Source of the DNA: Variovorax sp. PAMC26660
GTDB lineage: Bacteria; Pseudomonadota; Gammaproteobacteria; Burkholderiales; Burkholderiaceae_C
Assembly: GCF_014302995.1 (NCBI RefSeq)
Contig: NZ_CP060295.1
Span: 6,005,501-6,069,500, forward strand
DNA: 64,000 bases
Direction: 5' to 3'
Part shown: one piece after another, positions 44,626-52,997 of the stretch
Position numbering within the stretch: the first letter of the stretch is position 1
Layout of the letters: each line of letters opens with the position of its first letter
Translations under genes and position numbers: made by a program
Notes under the pieces: generated by a model
Told to the model about the DNA's origin: nothing
Databases searched by the model: none
What the model saw: only the letters and a program-made list of their open reading frames with translations

Positions 44626-45111
44626 CTACTTGCCGGCCGCCTTGGCAACGCTCACGGCGCCCTTCATGCCCATGTCGTAGTGGCCGGGCTGAAGGCAGCC
44701 GAAATCGACCTTGCCGGCCTCGGTGAACTGCCAGACGATCTCGCCCGTCTTGCCGGGCGCGAGCGTCACCATGTTCGGCTCGGCGTGTTCCATCTCGGGG
44801 TTTTTCTTCATCGCCTCGTAGTGCGTCTTGAGGTCCTTCTCGGTGCCGAGCACGAGTTCGTGCTTCAGATTGCCGGAGTTGGTGACGACGAAACGCACGG
44901 TCTCGTTCTGCCGGACGTCGATGTTGGCGGGCGTGAAGCGCATCGCATCGGTCATGTCGACCTTGACCGTGCGCGTGACCTTGGCGGCGACGCCGGGCTT
45001 GCCCGTGGCGTCGTCGGTGTCGTGGCCGCCCGCATGGCTGCCGGCTGCGCTGGCGCTCGCGGCGGTGAATACGGAAAGGGCGAACAGGGCCAGGGAGTGA
45101 AGCGTTGTCAT
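44626..45111 (-). CDS. Exported cupredoxin (type 1 copper protein)
   Basis: 161 residues with a signal peptide (LALFALSVFTAASASA) and one plastocyanin-like domain. Copper ligand candidates are His in GNLKHELVLG and Cys, His and Met in FGCLQPGHYDMGMKG, the ordinary H...C-x4-H-x-x-M pattern. The region after the signal is rich in His/Asp (SHAGGHDTDD), which may bind metal as well. AAGGAA precedes the ATG at 45111; an ATG 23 codons upstream lacks a signal sequence. It may carry electrons or buffer copper in the periplasm and lies near other metal genes, though transcribed oppositely to the cus operon. Confidence 0.9.
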   Translation of the reverse strand: MTTLHSLALFALSVFTAASASAAGSHAGGHDTDDATGKPGVAAKVTRTVKVDMTDAMRFTPANIDVRQNETVRFVVTNSGNLKHELVLGTEKDLKTHYEAMKKNPEMEHAEPNMVTLAPGKTGEIVWQFTEAGKVDFGCLQPGHYDMGMKGAVSVAKAAGK

Positions 45112-45214
45112 GAAATTCCTTGTGTCGGGGGATGTGAGAGAAAAATCGGGAGCCAGATGAACGAGCGCGCGCAGCCGCACCCGTGACGGATCACGGGCAC
45201 GACAACGGGCGTGG

Positions 45215-45547
45215 TCAGGCGCGAGGAGGTTTTTCGAGAACGCGGGGCGCGATGGCCTGCATGGCGCTGTGCAGTTCCACCAGATCCGCCGCCGGCAGAT
45301 GAGGGAAGGCCATGACGGATGCCGAAGGCATCAGCGCCGCTGCCTGGCAGGCGCCGCAAGTGCCGCACTTGTGGGCGGTATCGCCGTCCGGCGCGACGTG
45401 GTCATGCGAAGAAGACGCCACATGCACCGCCTGCGCCTGGGTCGGTGCCGGTGCCGGTGCGCAGAACGCCTGGGACACGGCCGCAAATCCCTGAAAGGGA
45501 ATCGCGAGCATCACGGCCCACAGCAAGAACGCACGGAAACGACACAT
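45215..45547 (-). CDS. Cys-rich exported protein (DUF2946-like)
   Basis: A 110-residue protein with an N-terminal signal or anchor (FLLWAVMLAIPFQGFAAV) and a metal-site-like cluster HKCGTCGACQAAALMP, preceded by SSSHDH. The pattern resembles DUF2946-type small proteins often seen in copper-stress loci. It lies upstream of, and in the same direction as, the cupredoxin gene (103 bp apart) and could share its transcript. The start ATG 45547 opens the signal sequence; the frame stays open further upstream without signal character. Copper association is inferred. Confidence 0.68.
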   Translation of the reverse strand: MCRFRAFLLWAVMLAIPFQGFAAVSQAFCAPAPAPTQAQAVHVASSSHDHVAPDGDTAHKCGTCGACQAAALMPSASVMAFPHLPAADLVELHSAMQAIAPRVLEKPPRA

Positions 45548-45608
45548 GCCGAAAATTTTATCGGCGCGTCGTCCGGCGGAGATTACATGTTGGTAATGTG
45601 GGCGACCC

Positions 45609-46997
45609 ATGACGAAGCCATCCGCGGACACCCCACAGCCTCCCGCAACGCCAGCGCCTGCAGGGCCGATCGAGCCGGTTTCGTTCGCCGAAGCCTTGCG
45701 CTTCTGGCTCAAGCTCGGCTTCATCAGCTTCGGCGGCCCGGCAGGGCAGATCGCGCTGATGCACGCCGAACTGGTCGAGCGCCGGCGCTGGATCAGCGAG
45801 AAGCGATTTCTGCACGCGCTGAACTTCTGCATGCTGCTGCCCGGCCCCGAGGCCCAGCAACTGGCGACCTACATCGGCTGGCTGATGCATCGCACGAAGG
45901 GCGGCATCGTGGCCGGTGCGTTGTTCGTGCTGCCTTCGCTGTTCATCCTCGTCGCGCTGTCGTGGGTCTACCTGCGCTTTGGCAATGTGCCGGTGGTGGC
46001 TGGCATCTTCTATGGCATCAAGCCGGCCGTGACGGCGCTGGTGGTGCACGCGGCGCATCGCATCGGCACCCGCGCGCTGAAGAACGGGTGGATGTGGGGC
46101 ATTGCTGCCGCTGCCTTCGTGGCGATCTTTGCGTTCGACACGCCGTTTCCAGCCATCGTGCTCGGCGCCGGGCTCATCGGCTACTTCGGCGCGCGATGGC
46201 ATCCGGAAGTGTTCGCTATCGGCGGCGGCCACGGAAGCGCCAGCAAGAGCTACGGCCCGGCGCTGATCGACGATGACACGCCACCGCCGCCGCATGCGCG
46301 CTTCTCGCGTTCGCATCTCGCCAAGGTGCTGGGCGTCGGCCTGGGTCTCTGGTTGCTGGCGATGGGGGTGCTCATCGCCCTGCAGGGCCTGCACGGTACG
46401 CTGACACAGATGGGCTGGTTCTTCACCAAGGCGGCGCTGCTGACCTTCGGCGGCGCGTATGCGGTGCTGCCCTATGTCTACCAGGGGGCTGTCGAGCAAT
46501 ACCAGTGGCTGTCGGGTGTGCAGATGATCGATGGCCTGGCACTTGGCGAAACCACGCCCGGCCCGCTGATCATGGTGGTGGCCTTCGTCGGCTTTGTCGG
46601 CGGATGGTTGAAGCAGGTGATCGGGCCGGACGCCTTGTTCCTGTCGGGGGCGCTGGCGGCCAGCGTGGTGACCTTCTTCACCTTCCTGCCGTCCTTCATC
46701 TTCATCCTCGCGGGCGGGCCGGCCATCGAGGCCACGCATGGCAAGCTGGGTTTTACGGCGCCGCTGTCGGCCGTCACTGCGGCCGTGGTGGGCGTGATCC
46801 TGAACCTGGCGTTGTTCTTCGCGTACCACGTCCTCTGGCCGAAGGGCTTCGGTGGGCACTTCGACATCGTCTCGGCGGTCATCGCCGTTGCCGCCGGCGT
46901 GGCGCTGTTCCGCTTCAAGGTCGGTGTGATGCCGCTGCTGGGCCTGTGCGGCGCAGCAGGGCTGGCGATCACGCTGCTGGTGCCGGGCCTGCGCTGA
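45609..46997 (+). CDS. chrA: Chromate transporter ChrA
   Basis: A 462-residue CHR-family membrane protein that exports chromate driven by the membrane potential. It is the two-domain long form. The first half has FISFGGPAGQIALMHAEL and LPGPEAQQLATYIGW; the second half repeats the pattern as TFGGAYAVLPYV and LGETTPGPLIMVVAF, showing the ancestral duplication. About ten to twelve membrane helices. The start is ATG 45609, divergent from the Cys-rich gene (61 bp between). No chrB or superoxide dismutase gene is adjacent. Confidence 0.95.
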   Translation: MTKPSADTPQPPATPAPAGPIEPVSFAEALRFWLKLGFISFGGPAGQIALMHAELVERRRWISEKRFLHALNFCMLLPGPEAQQLATYIGWLMHRTKGGIVAGALFVLPSLFILVALSWVYLRFGNVPVVAGIFYGIKPAVTALVVHAAHRIGTRALKNGWMWGIAAAAFVAIFAFDTPFPAIVLGAGLIGYFGARWHPEVFAIGGGHGSASKSYGPALIDDDTPPPPHARFSRSHLAKVLGVGLGLWLLAMGVLIALQGLHGTLTQMGWFFTKAALLTFGGAYAVLPYVYQGAVEQYQWLSGVQMIDGLALGETTPGPLIMVVAFVGFVGGWLKQVIGPDALFLSGALAASVVTFFTFLPSFIFILAGGPAIEATHGKLGFTAPLSAVTAAVVGVILNLALFFAYHVLWPKGFGGHFDIVSAVIAVAAGVALFRFKVGVMPLLGLCGAAGLAITLLVPGLR

Positions 46998-47007
46998 AGG
47001 CGAGGGT

Positions 47008-48084
47008 TCAGGCGCCGGCTTGGGTCCTGTACCAGTCGATGCCGGCGTCGTCGGTCTCGCGGACAACCTCGCCGCGGTGCAGCAGGTAGTTGAGGCAAGC
47101 AAGGCTCTCGCCCGTCGCCATGCCCAACAGCGGAACGTCGGACTCGGCAATCGCGCGCGCGAACAGGCTGCCGAACACATCGACCGCACGCTTGGGCGTC
47201 TTCAACGCGTTCTTCAAGCGCTCGAGCGCGCGTTCCTGCCCCGTCTGAAGCCTGTCGATGCGGGCGTGCAGGCCGCGAAAGCACTCGTTGTGCGAGGGCA
47301 GCACCAGCACGTCGTCGGGTATCTCGCGCTTGAGCTTGGCCAGGGACGCGAGCCAGTCGCCCATCGGATCGGCATCGGGCTCGGCGGGAGACACCGAGAC
47401 GTTCGACGAAATGCGCGGCAGGATCTGGTCGCCCGAGATCAGCACCTTGAGGTCGGGGCAGTACAGGCAGGCATGCTCCGGCGAATGGCCGTTGCCGGTG
47501 ACGATGCGCCAGTCGTGCGCGCCGATGCGCAAGACCTCGCCGTCGCGAAGGCGCCTGAAGCTGTCGGGCAGCGGATGGATGTGCTTGCCGAAGTTGCCGA
47601 AGCGCGTGCGGTAGGTCTCGATGGCCGCATCGCTCCAGCCGGCGCGCCGGTAGAAGGCAATGGCGTCGTCCGGCGCTTCGCGCCCGGTGTCGGACACCAT
47701 GACGCGGCACATCAGGTATTCGGAGCGCGTCATCCACAGCCGAACGCCGAACTTGCGCGTGAGCCAGCCCGCCATGCCCACGTGGTCGGGGTGCATGTGC
47801 GTCACGAAAACGCGGGTCAGCCCGCGCGTATCGGGCGAGTTGGCGAACAGTTCACGCCAGACCGCCACGGTGTCTTCGGTGCGCACGCCCGTGTCCACCA
47901 CCGCCCAGCCGGCGCCGTCGTCCAGTGCCCACAGGTTGATGTGATCGAGCGAGTAGGGCAGCGGCATGCGTATCCAGTGCACGCCGGCCGCCACCTCGAT
48001 CGATTTGCCGCGTTGCGGCAGCTCCGCGAAGGGATATATGAGCTTGCCCTTGGCCGCTTCCGCCGTTTCTTCCAGACCGTCCAT
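47008..48084 (-). CDS. Metallo-beta-lactamase-fold hydrolase
   Basis: 358 residues with the MBL fold: the zinc motif T-H-M-H-P-D-H near 106, a second His in GNGHSPEH and an Asp in ISGDQILP. The C-terminal helical extension (about 255-358) resembles glyoxalase II-like and MBLAC-type hydrolases acting on thioesters or acyl-CoA, so the substrate is open. A good AGGAGA ribosome site fixes ATG 48084; the track upstream has no signal peptide, so it is cytoplasmic. It ends 10 bp from the chrA stop and is divergent from the nuclease pair. Confidence 0.88.
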   Translation of the reverse strand: MDGLEETAEAAKGKLIYPFAELPQRGKSIEVAAGVHWIRMPLPYSLDHINLWALDDGAGWAVVDTGVRTEDTVAVWRELFANSPDTRGLTRVFVTHMHPDHVGMAGWLTRKFGVRLWMTRSEYLMCRVMVSDTGREAPDDAIAFYRRAGWSDAAIETYRTRFGNFGKHIHPLPDSFRRLRDGEVLRIGAHDWRIVTGNGHSPEHACLYCPDLKVLISGDQILPRISSNVSVSPAEPDADPMGDWLASLAKLKREIPDDVLVLPSHNECFRGLHARIDRLQTGQERALERLKNALKTPKRAVDVFGSLFARAIAESDVPLLGMATGESLACLNYLLHRGEVVRETDDAGIDWYRTQAGA

Positions 48085-48207
48085 CGTGTGTATCTCCTGA
48101 GGATGGATTGTGACGCCGGCTTGCGGTGTGCCCGGCCCACGGCGCCGATGCAGCGGAACCGATAATGCGCGGTTGCCTGACACCAACTACCAACCAAGCG
48201 AGGCCGC

Positions 48208-49458
48208 GTGAAATTCATTCATGCCGCGGACATCCATCTCGACAGCCCCTTGCACGGCCTGAGCGCGTACCCCGACGCGCCCGCCGCGCAACTGCGCAAC
48301 GCGTCGCGCGACGCGTTTTCGCAACTGGTCGAACGCGCGATCGAAGAGCAGGTGGCGTTTGTCGTGATCGCCGGCGACCTGTACGACGGCGACTGGAAGG
48401 ACCACAACACCGGCATCTTCTTCAGCAAGGAGATGGGGCGCCTGAAGCGTGCGGGCATCCGGGTGTTCCTGCTCTTCGGCAATCACGACGCCGAGAGCGA
48501 GATGACGAAGAAGCTCACGCTGCCGGACAACGTGGTGAGCTTTTCCTCGCGCAAGCCCGAAGTGCACAGGCTGGACGACCTGAAGGTCGCGCTGCATGGC
48601 CAGAGCTTCAAGGACAAGGCCATCACCGACAACCTCGCGCTCCGTTATCCGGAGCCTGTCGCCGGCTACTACAACATCGGCGTGCTTCACACGGCGCTGG
48701 AGGGATACAGCGCCCACGCCAACTACGCTCCCTGCTCGCTGGCCGAACTCAATGCCCGGGGCTATGACTACTGGGCGCTGGGCCATGTGCACGAGTTCCA
48801 GCACTGGTCGGAGCAGTCCGAGATCGTCTTTCCCGGCAACCTGCAGGGGCGACATATCCGCGAAACCGGCCGCCGTGGCGCGGTGCTGGTGACGGTGGAA
48901 GAGGGCCGCACGAACGTCGAGCGACTGTTCCTCGATGTGCTGCGGTGGGAGTCGGTCGAGGTCGATGCCTCGGAGTGCCACTCGATGGCCGACGTGGCCC
49001 GCCAGGTTGGCCGTTCGCTGGAAGACCTGCTCCTGGTCGACGGCCATGTGCCCCGCGCCGTTCGGGTCACGCTGCGTGGGCGCACGCGGGCGCACGGCGC
49101 GCTGTTCGGCAAGGCCAACGAGCTTCGCGCGGAAGTGCTGGGGCAGATCGCGGCCATCGGCAATGAACGCCTGTGGCTCGAAAAGGTGAAGCTCGCGACG
49201 CAGCCCTTCGATGCGATGAAGGATGTCGGCGCCCGCATGGACGCGATTGCCGATCTGCAGGAGATTCTTGGCGAGGCGGCGGCCGACCCGGCGTTCCTGG
49301 AACAGTTGCGCAGCGAACTGCAACCCTTCTTCGGCAAGGTGGCGGCCGATGTGAAGGAGGATGTGCCCTTCCTCGCGATGGCGCGCGAGGGCGACTTCAC
49401 CGCGCTGCTCGCGCATGTGTCGCCGGCGCTCTTGGCCAGCCTGATGGACGGGGAGTGA
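48208..49458 (+). CDS. SbcD/YhaO-like metallophosphoesterase
   Basis: A DNA repair exonuclease subunit of the SbcD/Mre11 group, 416 residues. The phosphoesterase motifs are in order: DIHLDSPL, GDLYDGDW, FGNHD and GHVHEF, giving a two-metal active site. The C-terminal third (after about 290) is a capping or partner-binding region as in YhaO. It sits 5 bp before the SbcC/YhaN-like ATPase gene, the usual pair. Such complexes trim DNA ends and hairpins; the exact role of this divergent pair is inferred. Confidence 0.92.
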   Translation: MKFIHAADIHLDSPLHGLSAYPDAPAAQLRNASRDAFSQLVERAIEEQVAFVVIAGDLYDGDWKDHNTGIFFSKEMGRLKRAGIRVFLLFGNHDAESEMTKKLTLPDNVVSFSSRKPEVHRLDDLKVALHGQSFKDKAITDNLALRYPEPVAGYYNIGVLHTALEGYSAHANYAPCSLAELNARGYDYWALGHVHEFQHWSEQSEIVFPGNLQGRHIRETGRRGAVLVTVEEGRTNVERLFLDVLRWESVEVDASECHSMADVARQVGRSLEDLLLVDGHVPRAVRVTLRGRTRAHGALFGKANELRAEVLGQIAAIGNERLWLEKVKLATQPFDAMKDVGARMDAIADLQEILGEAAADPAFLEQLRSELQPFFGKVAADVKEDVPFLAMAREGDFTALLAHVSPALLASLMDGE

Positions 49459-49463
49459 AGGCC

Positions 49464-52400
49464 ATGCGCATCCGACAACTGCAACTGCTCAAGTACGGCA
49501 AGTTCGATGGCACGTCCATCGAGTTTCCCAAGGCCACGTGCGATTTCCATGTCATCGTCGGGCCGAACGAGGCCGGCAAGTCGACGGTTCGCAATGCCAT
49601 TTCCGAGCTGCTGTTCGGCATGCCCTTGCGCACGAAACTGGACTTCAGGCATGCGCTCACCGAGATGCGCCTGGGCGGCACGCTGGAAAGTGAAGCCGCA
49701 GAGACGGAATTCCACCGGGCCCGGGGCAGAACGCCGTTGCGCACGCCGGCCGACGACACGCTGCCCGAGAACCATCTCGCGCCGTTCCTCGGAACCGCCG
49801 ACAAGGCCTTCTTCGAGCAGATGTTCTGCATGGACCACGAGCAGCTTGTCGAAGGCGGAAAGAGCATCCTCGATGGCTCGAAAGACGTCGGGCGCGTCCT
49901 GTTCCAGTCCGCAGCCGGCATCGCGAGCCTGGGCCCCGTGCGCGAGGCGCTGGAGAAGCAGGCGAGCAGCCTGTGGGCACCCCGCAAGCCAAGCAGCGAC
50001 TACGCGCTGGCGGCACAGCGTTTCGAGGAAGCCAGCGCCGAACTGAAGAACGCACAGGTCAAGACGAAGGTGTGGAGCGAAGCCAAGAGCGCACTGGACG
50101 AGGCTGTGAACGAGATCGCCACCGAGGAGGCCCGGCGCCTGTCGGTGGAAACGTCGCGCTCCCAACTGGAGCGGGTGCGCCGCCTCGCGCCTTTCCTGCT
50201 CAAGCTCCAGACCCGCGAGAAAGAGCTGGCCGAACTGGGCGAGGTGGTCGAGTTCCCGGCCAGCGCCCTTGCGGACCTGAGCGCCGGAGGAGCCGAGCTT
50301 TCATCTGCCGAGGCGCTTCTGCAGGCGCGCGCCATGGACGTGAAGGCGCGTCGGCAAGCGTGCGACGAGGTGTCGTTCGACGGTGCCGCGCTGGCGTTCC
50401 GCAAGGACATCGAAGCGCTCGATGCCCTGCGAAGCCTGTGCGCGAACCATCCGCGGGATTTGCCCTTGCGGCAGGCCGAAGTCGACCGGCTTCTCGAAGA
50501 GGCCAAGGCCGCCGCCGCGCAATTGGGGTGGCCGGCGGACGAGGCGGGCATTCGCGCCAGCCTGCCGACGGCGCTCGCGCTGAAGGCGGTTTCCAACCTG
50601 CTGCGGGACCGTGGCGCGGTGCATCAGACGATGCGCAGCGCCGAAGAGGCCGAGCAGCAAAAAACTGTGGACCTCGACGGCCATCTGTCGGAGCTGGAAG
50701 GGCTCCAGTCGTCGGAGGTGCCCCTGAAATTGCGGCAGGCACTCGACGAAGCATTGCCGCTCAAGGCCAGCGGCGCCAGGCAGCGAAGCTTGGGCGCCGG
50801 GGTCGATCAGGCGAGCGCGAGGCTGGGCCATGCGCTGGCGGCATTGGGCCGCTGGAGCGCGCCGGTCGACAAGCTGCGTGCCATGGAGGTGCCGTCCACC
50901 ACGCGAATTTCAGCGCTGCAGCGCCAGCGCCATGAAAGCGCGACGGCATGCACCCATGCGCGCGAGAAGCTGGACGCATCCCGTGCCGAAGTGGATCGGC
51001 TCGAACTCGAAGTGGCGCATTTCGAGCACGCGCACAAGGTGGTCACACCGACCGAGGTGCATGAAGCCCGAACGAGCCGCGATGCGACGTGGACGTCGAT
51101 CAAGCGCGGTGACGTGCAGGTCGCCACTGGCGCGCCCTCGCTCGACGCGGCCATCCGGCTTGCGGACGAGCTGGTTGATTCGCAGCTCGGCACGGCGACC
51201 GATGCCGCGACCCTGCAGAGCATCAGGCAGCGGCTGGAACAGGCGAGGGCGGATGCCTTGCGGCATGCACAGTTGCTTGCCGACCGCACGGCCGAACTCG
51301 AACAACTCGAACTGAACTGGGCAACCGCCGCCTCGGCAGCCGGCTGGACAGGCATGCCCCTGGACGATGCCGCCGATTGGCTCGACAAGCGGACAGAAAC
51401 TCTCGAAGCGCAGGAAGCGCTGGAGCAACGGCAACGCGATCTGGACGAAGAGGTTGCTTCTTCGCGTCATGCACGCGAGGCGCTGGTTTCGGCGCTGAAA
51501 GACGCGGCCGTTGCCACGCAGGACGAGGGCGACCTCGCGGCGCTGTGCACCGCTGCCAGTCTTCACGTGAGCCAGGTCGACGCAACGCTTGCGCGAAAGA
51601 GTGGATTGCAGCAACAGGTGACGCAGGCCCGGCGCGCGCTGGAGGGCTTCAAGGCGAATGCCGAATCGGCGACGCGCCAGTACGAGGCATGGGCGCTTCA
51701 ATGGTCCGCTGCCCTTCAAAGTGCCAAGTTGCAAGCGGCTTCCGCGACCTTCGCCGAAGCCGAAGGCGCCGTCGAACTGGCCAACGAGGTGGCGGACCGG
51801 CTCGACAGGGCGGACGGCATTCGTCGCGAGCGCATCGACACCATGCGGGCGGACCTGGAAAAGCTGGAGGCGCAAGCGAAGCGGCTCGCAGCGCAACTGG
51901 ACCCGGAACTGCTCTCGCTGGGCGATTGGCCCGAGGTGTCCAGGCGCCTGTCGCAGCGCCTTCAGGAAACGGCCAGCGCGGCGCAGAAGGCAGGGCTGGC
52001 CGATGCCGCGCTGCTCACGGCGCAATCACAGGAAAGCGAGGCCGGCCTTCGCGTAAGCACGGCGCAAGCGCGGCTGAAGCCGTTGCTGGAACTCGCCAGC
52101 GTCGAGTCGGCGCCCGAGGCCGTTCCGCTCGTGGAGCGCTCCGACAGGCAGCGGGCGCTTCGCAAGGAGCTTGCCGAGGCACGCGAGGCGCTGATTCAGG
52201 ACGGTGACGGGCTCGCCCGCGAGGCCATCGAAGCCGAGATTTCCGAATACGTTCCGACAGAAGTCCTCGGGCTGCTGGAGCAGGCCAGGAACGATCTGGC
52301 CGCAGTGACCGAGCGCCTGAATCTGCTGGTGCAAAAGCGCGTTACCGCAGAGCAGGCGTTTTCTGCCATCGCGGGGCAGGCCAATGCCGCGACGGCCGAG

Positions 52401-52943
52401 GCAAGACGGCAAGAGGCATTGGCCGCGATGGGCGAAGTCGCCGAGCAATACCTGGAAGTCGCGACGGCGGGCAAGCTCCTCAAATGGGCCATCGACCGGT
52501 ATCGCGACCGCAAGCAGGGGCCGATGCTCCAGCGCGCCAGCACGGTGTTCTGCGAACTCACGCTGGGCGACTTCACCAAGCTGGGCGTGGATTACGAGAA
52601 GGACACGCCTGCGCTGTACGCCCGGCGCAAGGGCGGGCAGGTGGTGGAGGTCTCGGGCCTGAGCGAAGGCACGCGCGACCAGCTCTATCTGGCCTTGCGC
52701 ATCGCCGCGCTTGAGCTTCATCTGGAGAACGCGAAGGCGCTTCCCTTCGTGGCCGACGACCTCTTCGTCAACTTCGACGACGAGCGGGCGAAGGCCGGCT
52801 TGAGGGCGCTGTGCGAGCTGTCCAAGCGCACGCAGGTGGTCTTTCTCACGCACCACGATCACCTGTTGCCGTTCGTGCGCGAGGTGTTCGCCGGTGGCGT
52901 GAACATCATCGAGCTTCGCAGAGAGACAGTGGATGCGGGTTGA
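49464..52943 (+). CDS. SbcC/YhaN-like coiled-coil ATPase
   Basis: The ATPase partner of the nuclease, 1159 residues. Walker A is GPNEAGKST near residue 36. The long central region (about 180-950) is Ala/Glu/Arg/Leu-rich coiled coil. The C-terminal ABC signature LSEGTRDQLYLALR is followed by Walker B ALPFVADDLFVNFDD and the D-loop. It has no CxxC zinc hook that I can see, a feature of the YhaN branch. ATG 49464 has GAAGG just upstream. SMC-like, cytoplasmic, acting on DNA ends. Confidence 0.92.
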   Translation: MRIRQLQLLKYGKFDGTSIEFPKATCDFHVIVGPNEAGKSTVRNAISELLFGMPLRTKLDFRHALTEMRLGGTLESEAAETEFHRARGRTPLRTPADDTLPENHLAPFLGTADKAFFEQMFCMDHEQLVEGGKSILDGSKDVGRVLFQSAAGIASLGPVREALEKQASSLWAPRKPSSDYALAAQRFEEASAELKNAQVKTKVWSEAKSALDEAVNEIATEEARRLSVETSRSQLERVRRLAPFLLKLQTREKELAELGEVVEFPASALADLSAGGAELSSAEALLQARAMDVKARRQACDEVSFDGAALAFRKDIEALDALRSLCANHPRDLPLRQAEVDRLLEEAKAAAAQLGWPADEAGIRASLPTALALKAVSNLLRDRGAVHQTMRSAEEAEQQKTVDLDGHLSELEGLQSSEVPLKLRQALDEALPLKASGARQRSLGAGVDQASARLGHALAALGRWSAPVDKLRAMEVPSTTRISALQRQRHESATACTHAREKLDASRAEVDRLELEVAHFEHAHKVVTPTEVHEARTSRDATWTSIKRGDVQVATGAPSLDAAIRLADELVDSQLGTATDAATLQSIRQRLEQARADALRHAQLLADRTAELEQLELNWATAASAAGWTGMPLDDAADWLDKRTETLEAQEALEQRQRDLDEEVASSRHAREALVSALKDAAVATQDEGDLAALCTAASLHVSQVDATLARKSGLQQQVTQARRALEGFKANAESATRQYEAWALQWSAALQSAKLQAASATFAEAEGAVELANEVADRLDRADGIRRERIDTMRADLEKLEAQAKRLAAQLDPELLSLGDWPEVSRRLSQRLQETASAAQKAGLADAALLTAQSQESEAGLRVSTAQARLKPLLELASVESAPEAVPLVERSDRQRALRKELAEAREALIQDGDGLAREAIEAEISEYVPTEVLGLLEQARNDLAAVTERLNLLVQKRVTAEQAFSAIAGQANAATAEARRQEALAAMGEVAEQYLEVATAGKLLKWAIDRYRDRKQGPMLQRASTVFCELTLGDFTKLGVDYEKDTPALYARRKGGQVVEVSGLSEGTRDQLYLALRIAALELHLENAKALPFVADDLFVNFDDERAKAGLRALCELSKRTQVVFLTHHDHLLPFVREVFAGGVNIIELRRETVDAG

Positions 52944-52997
52944 GTTGCGGAACCTACGGGCGCTGCGGTCCTCTTACCCAGTTTCTCCGCTTCCTCG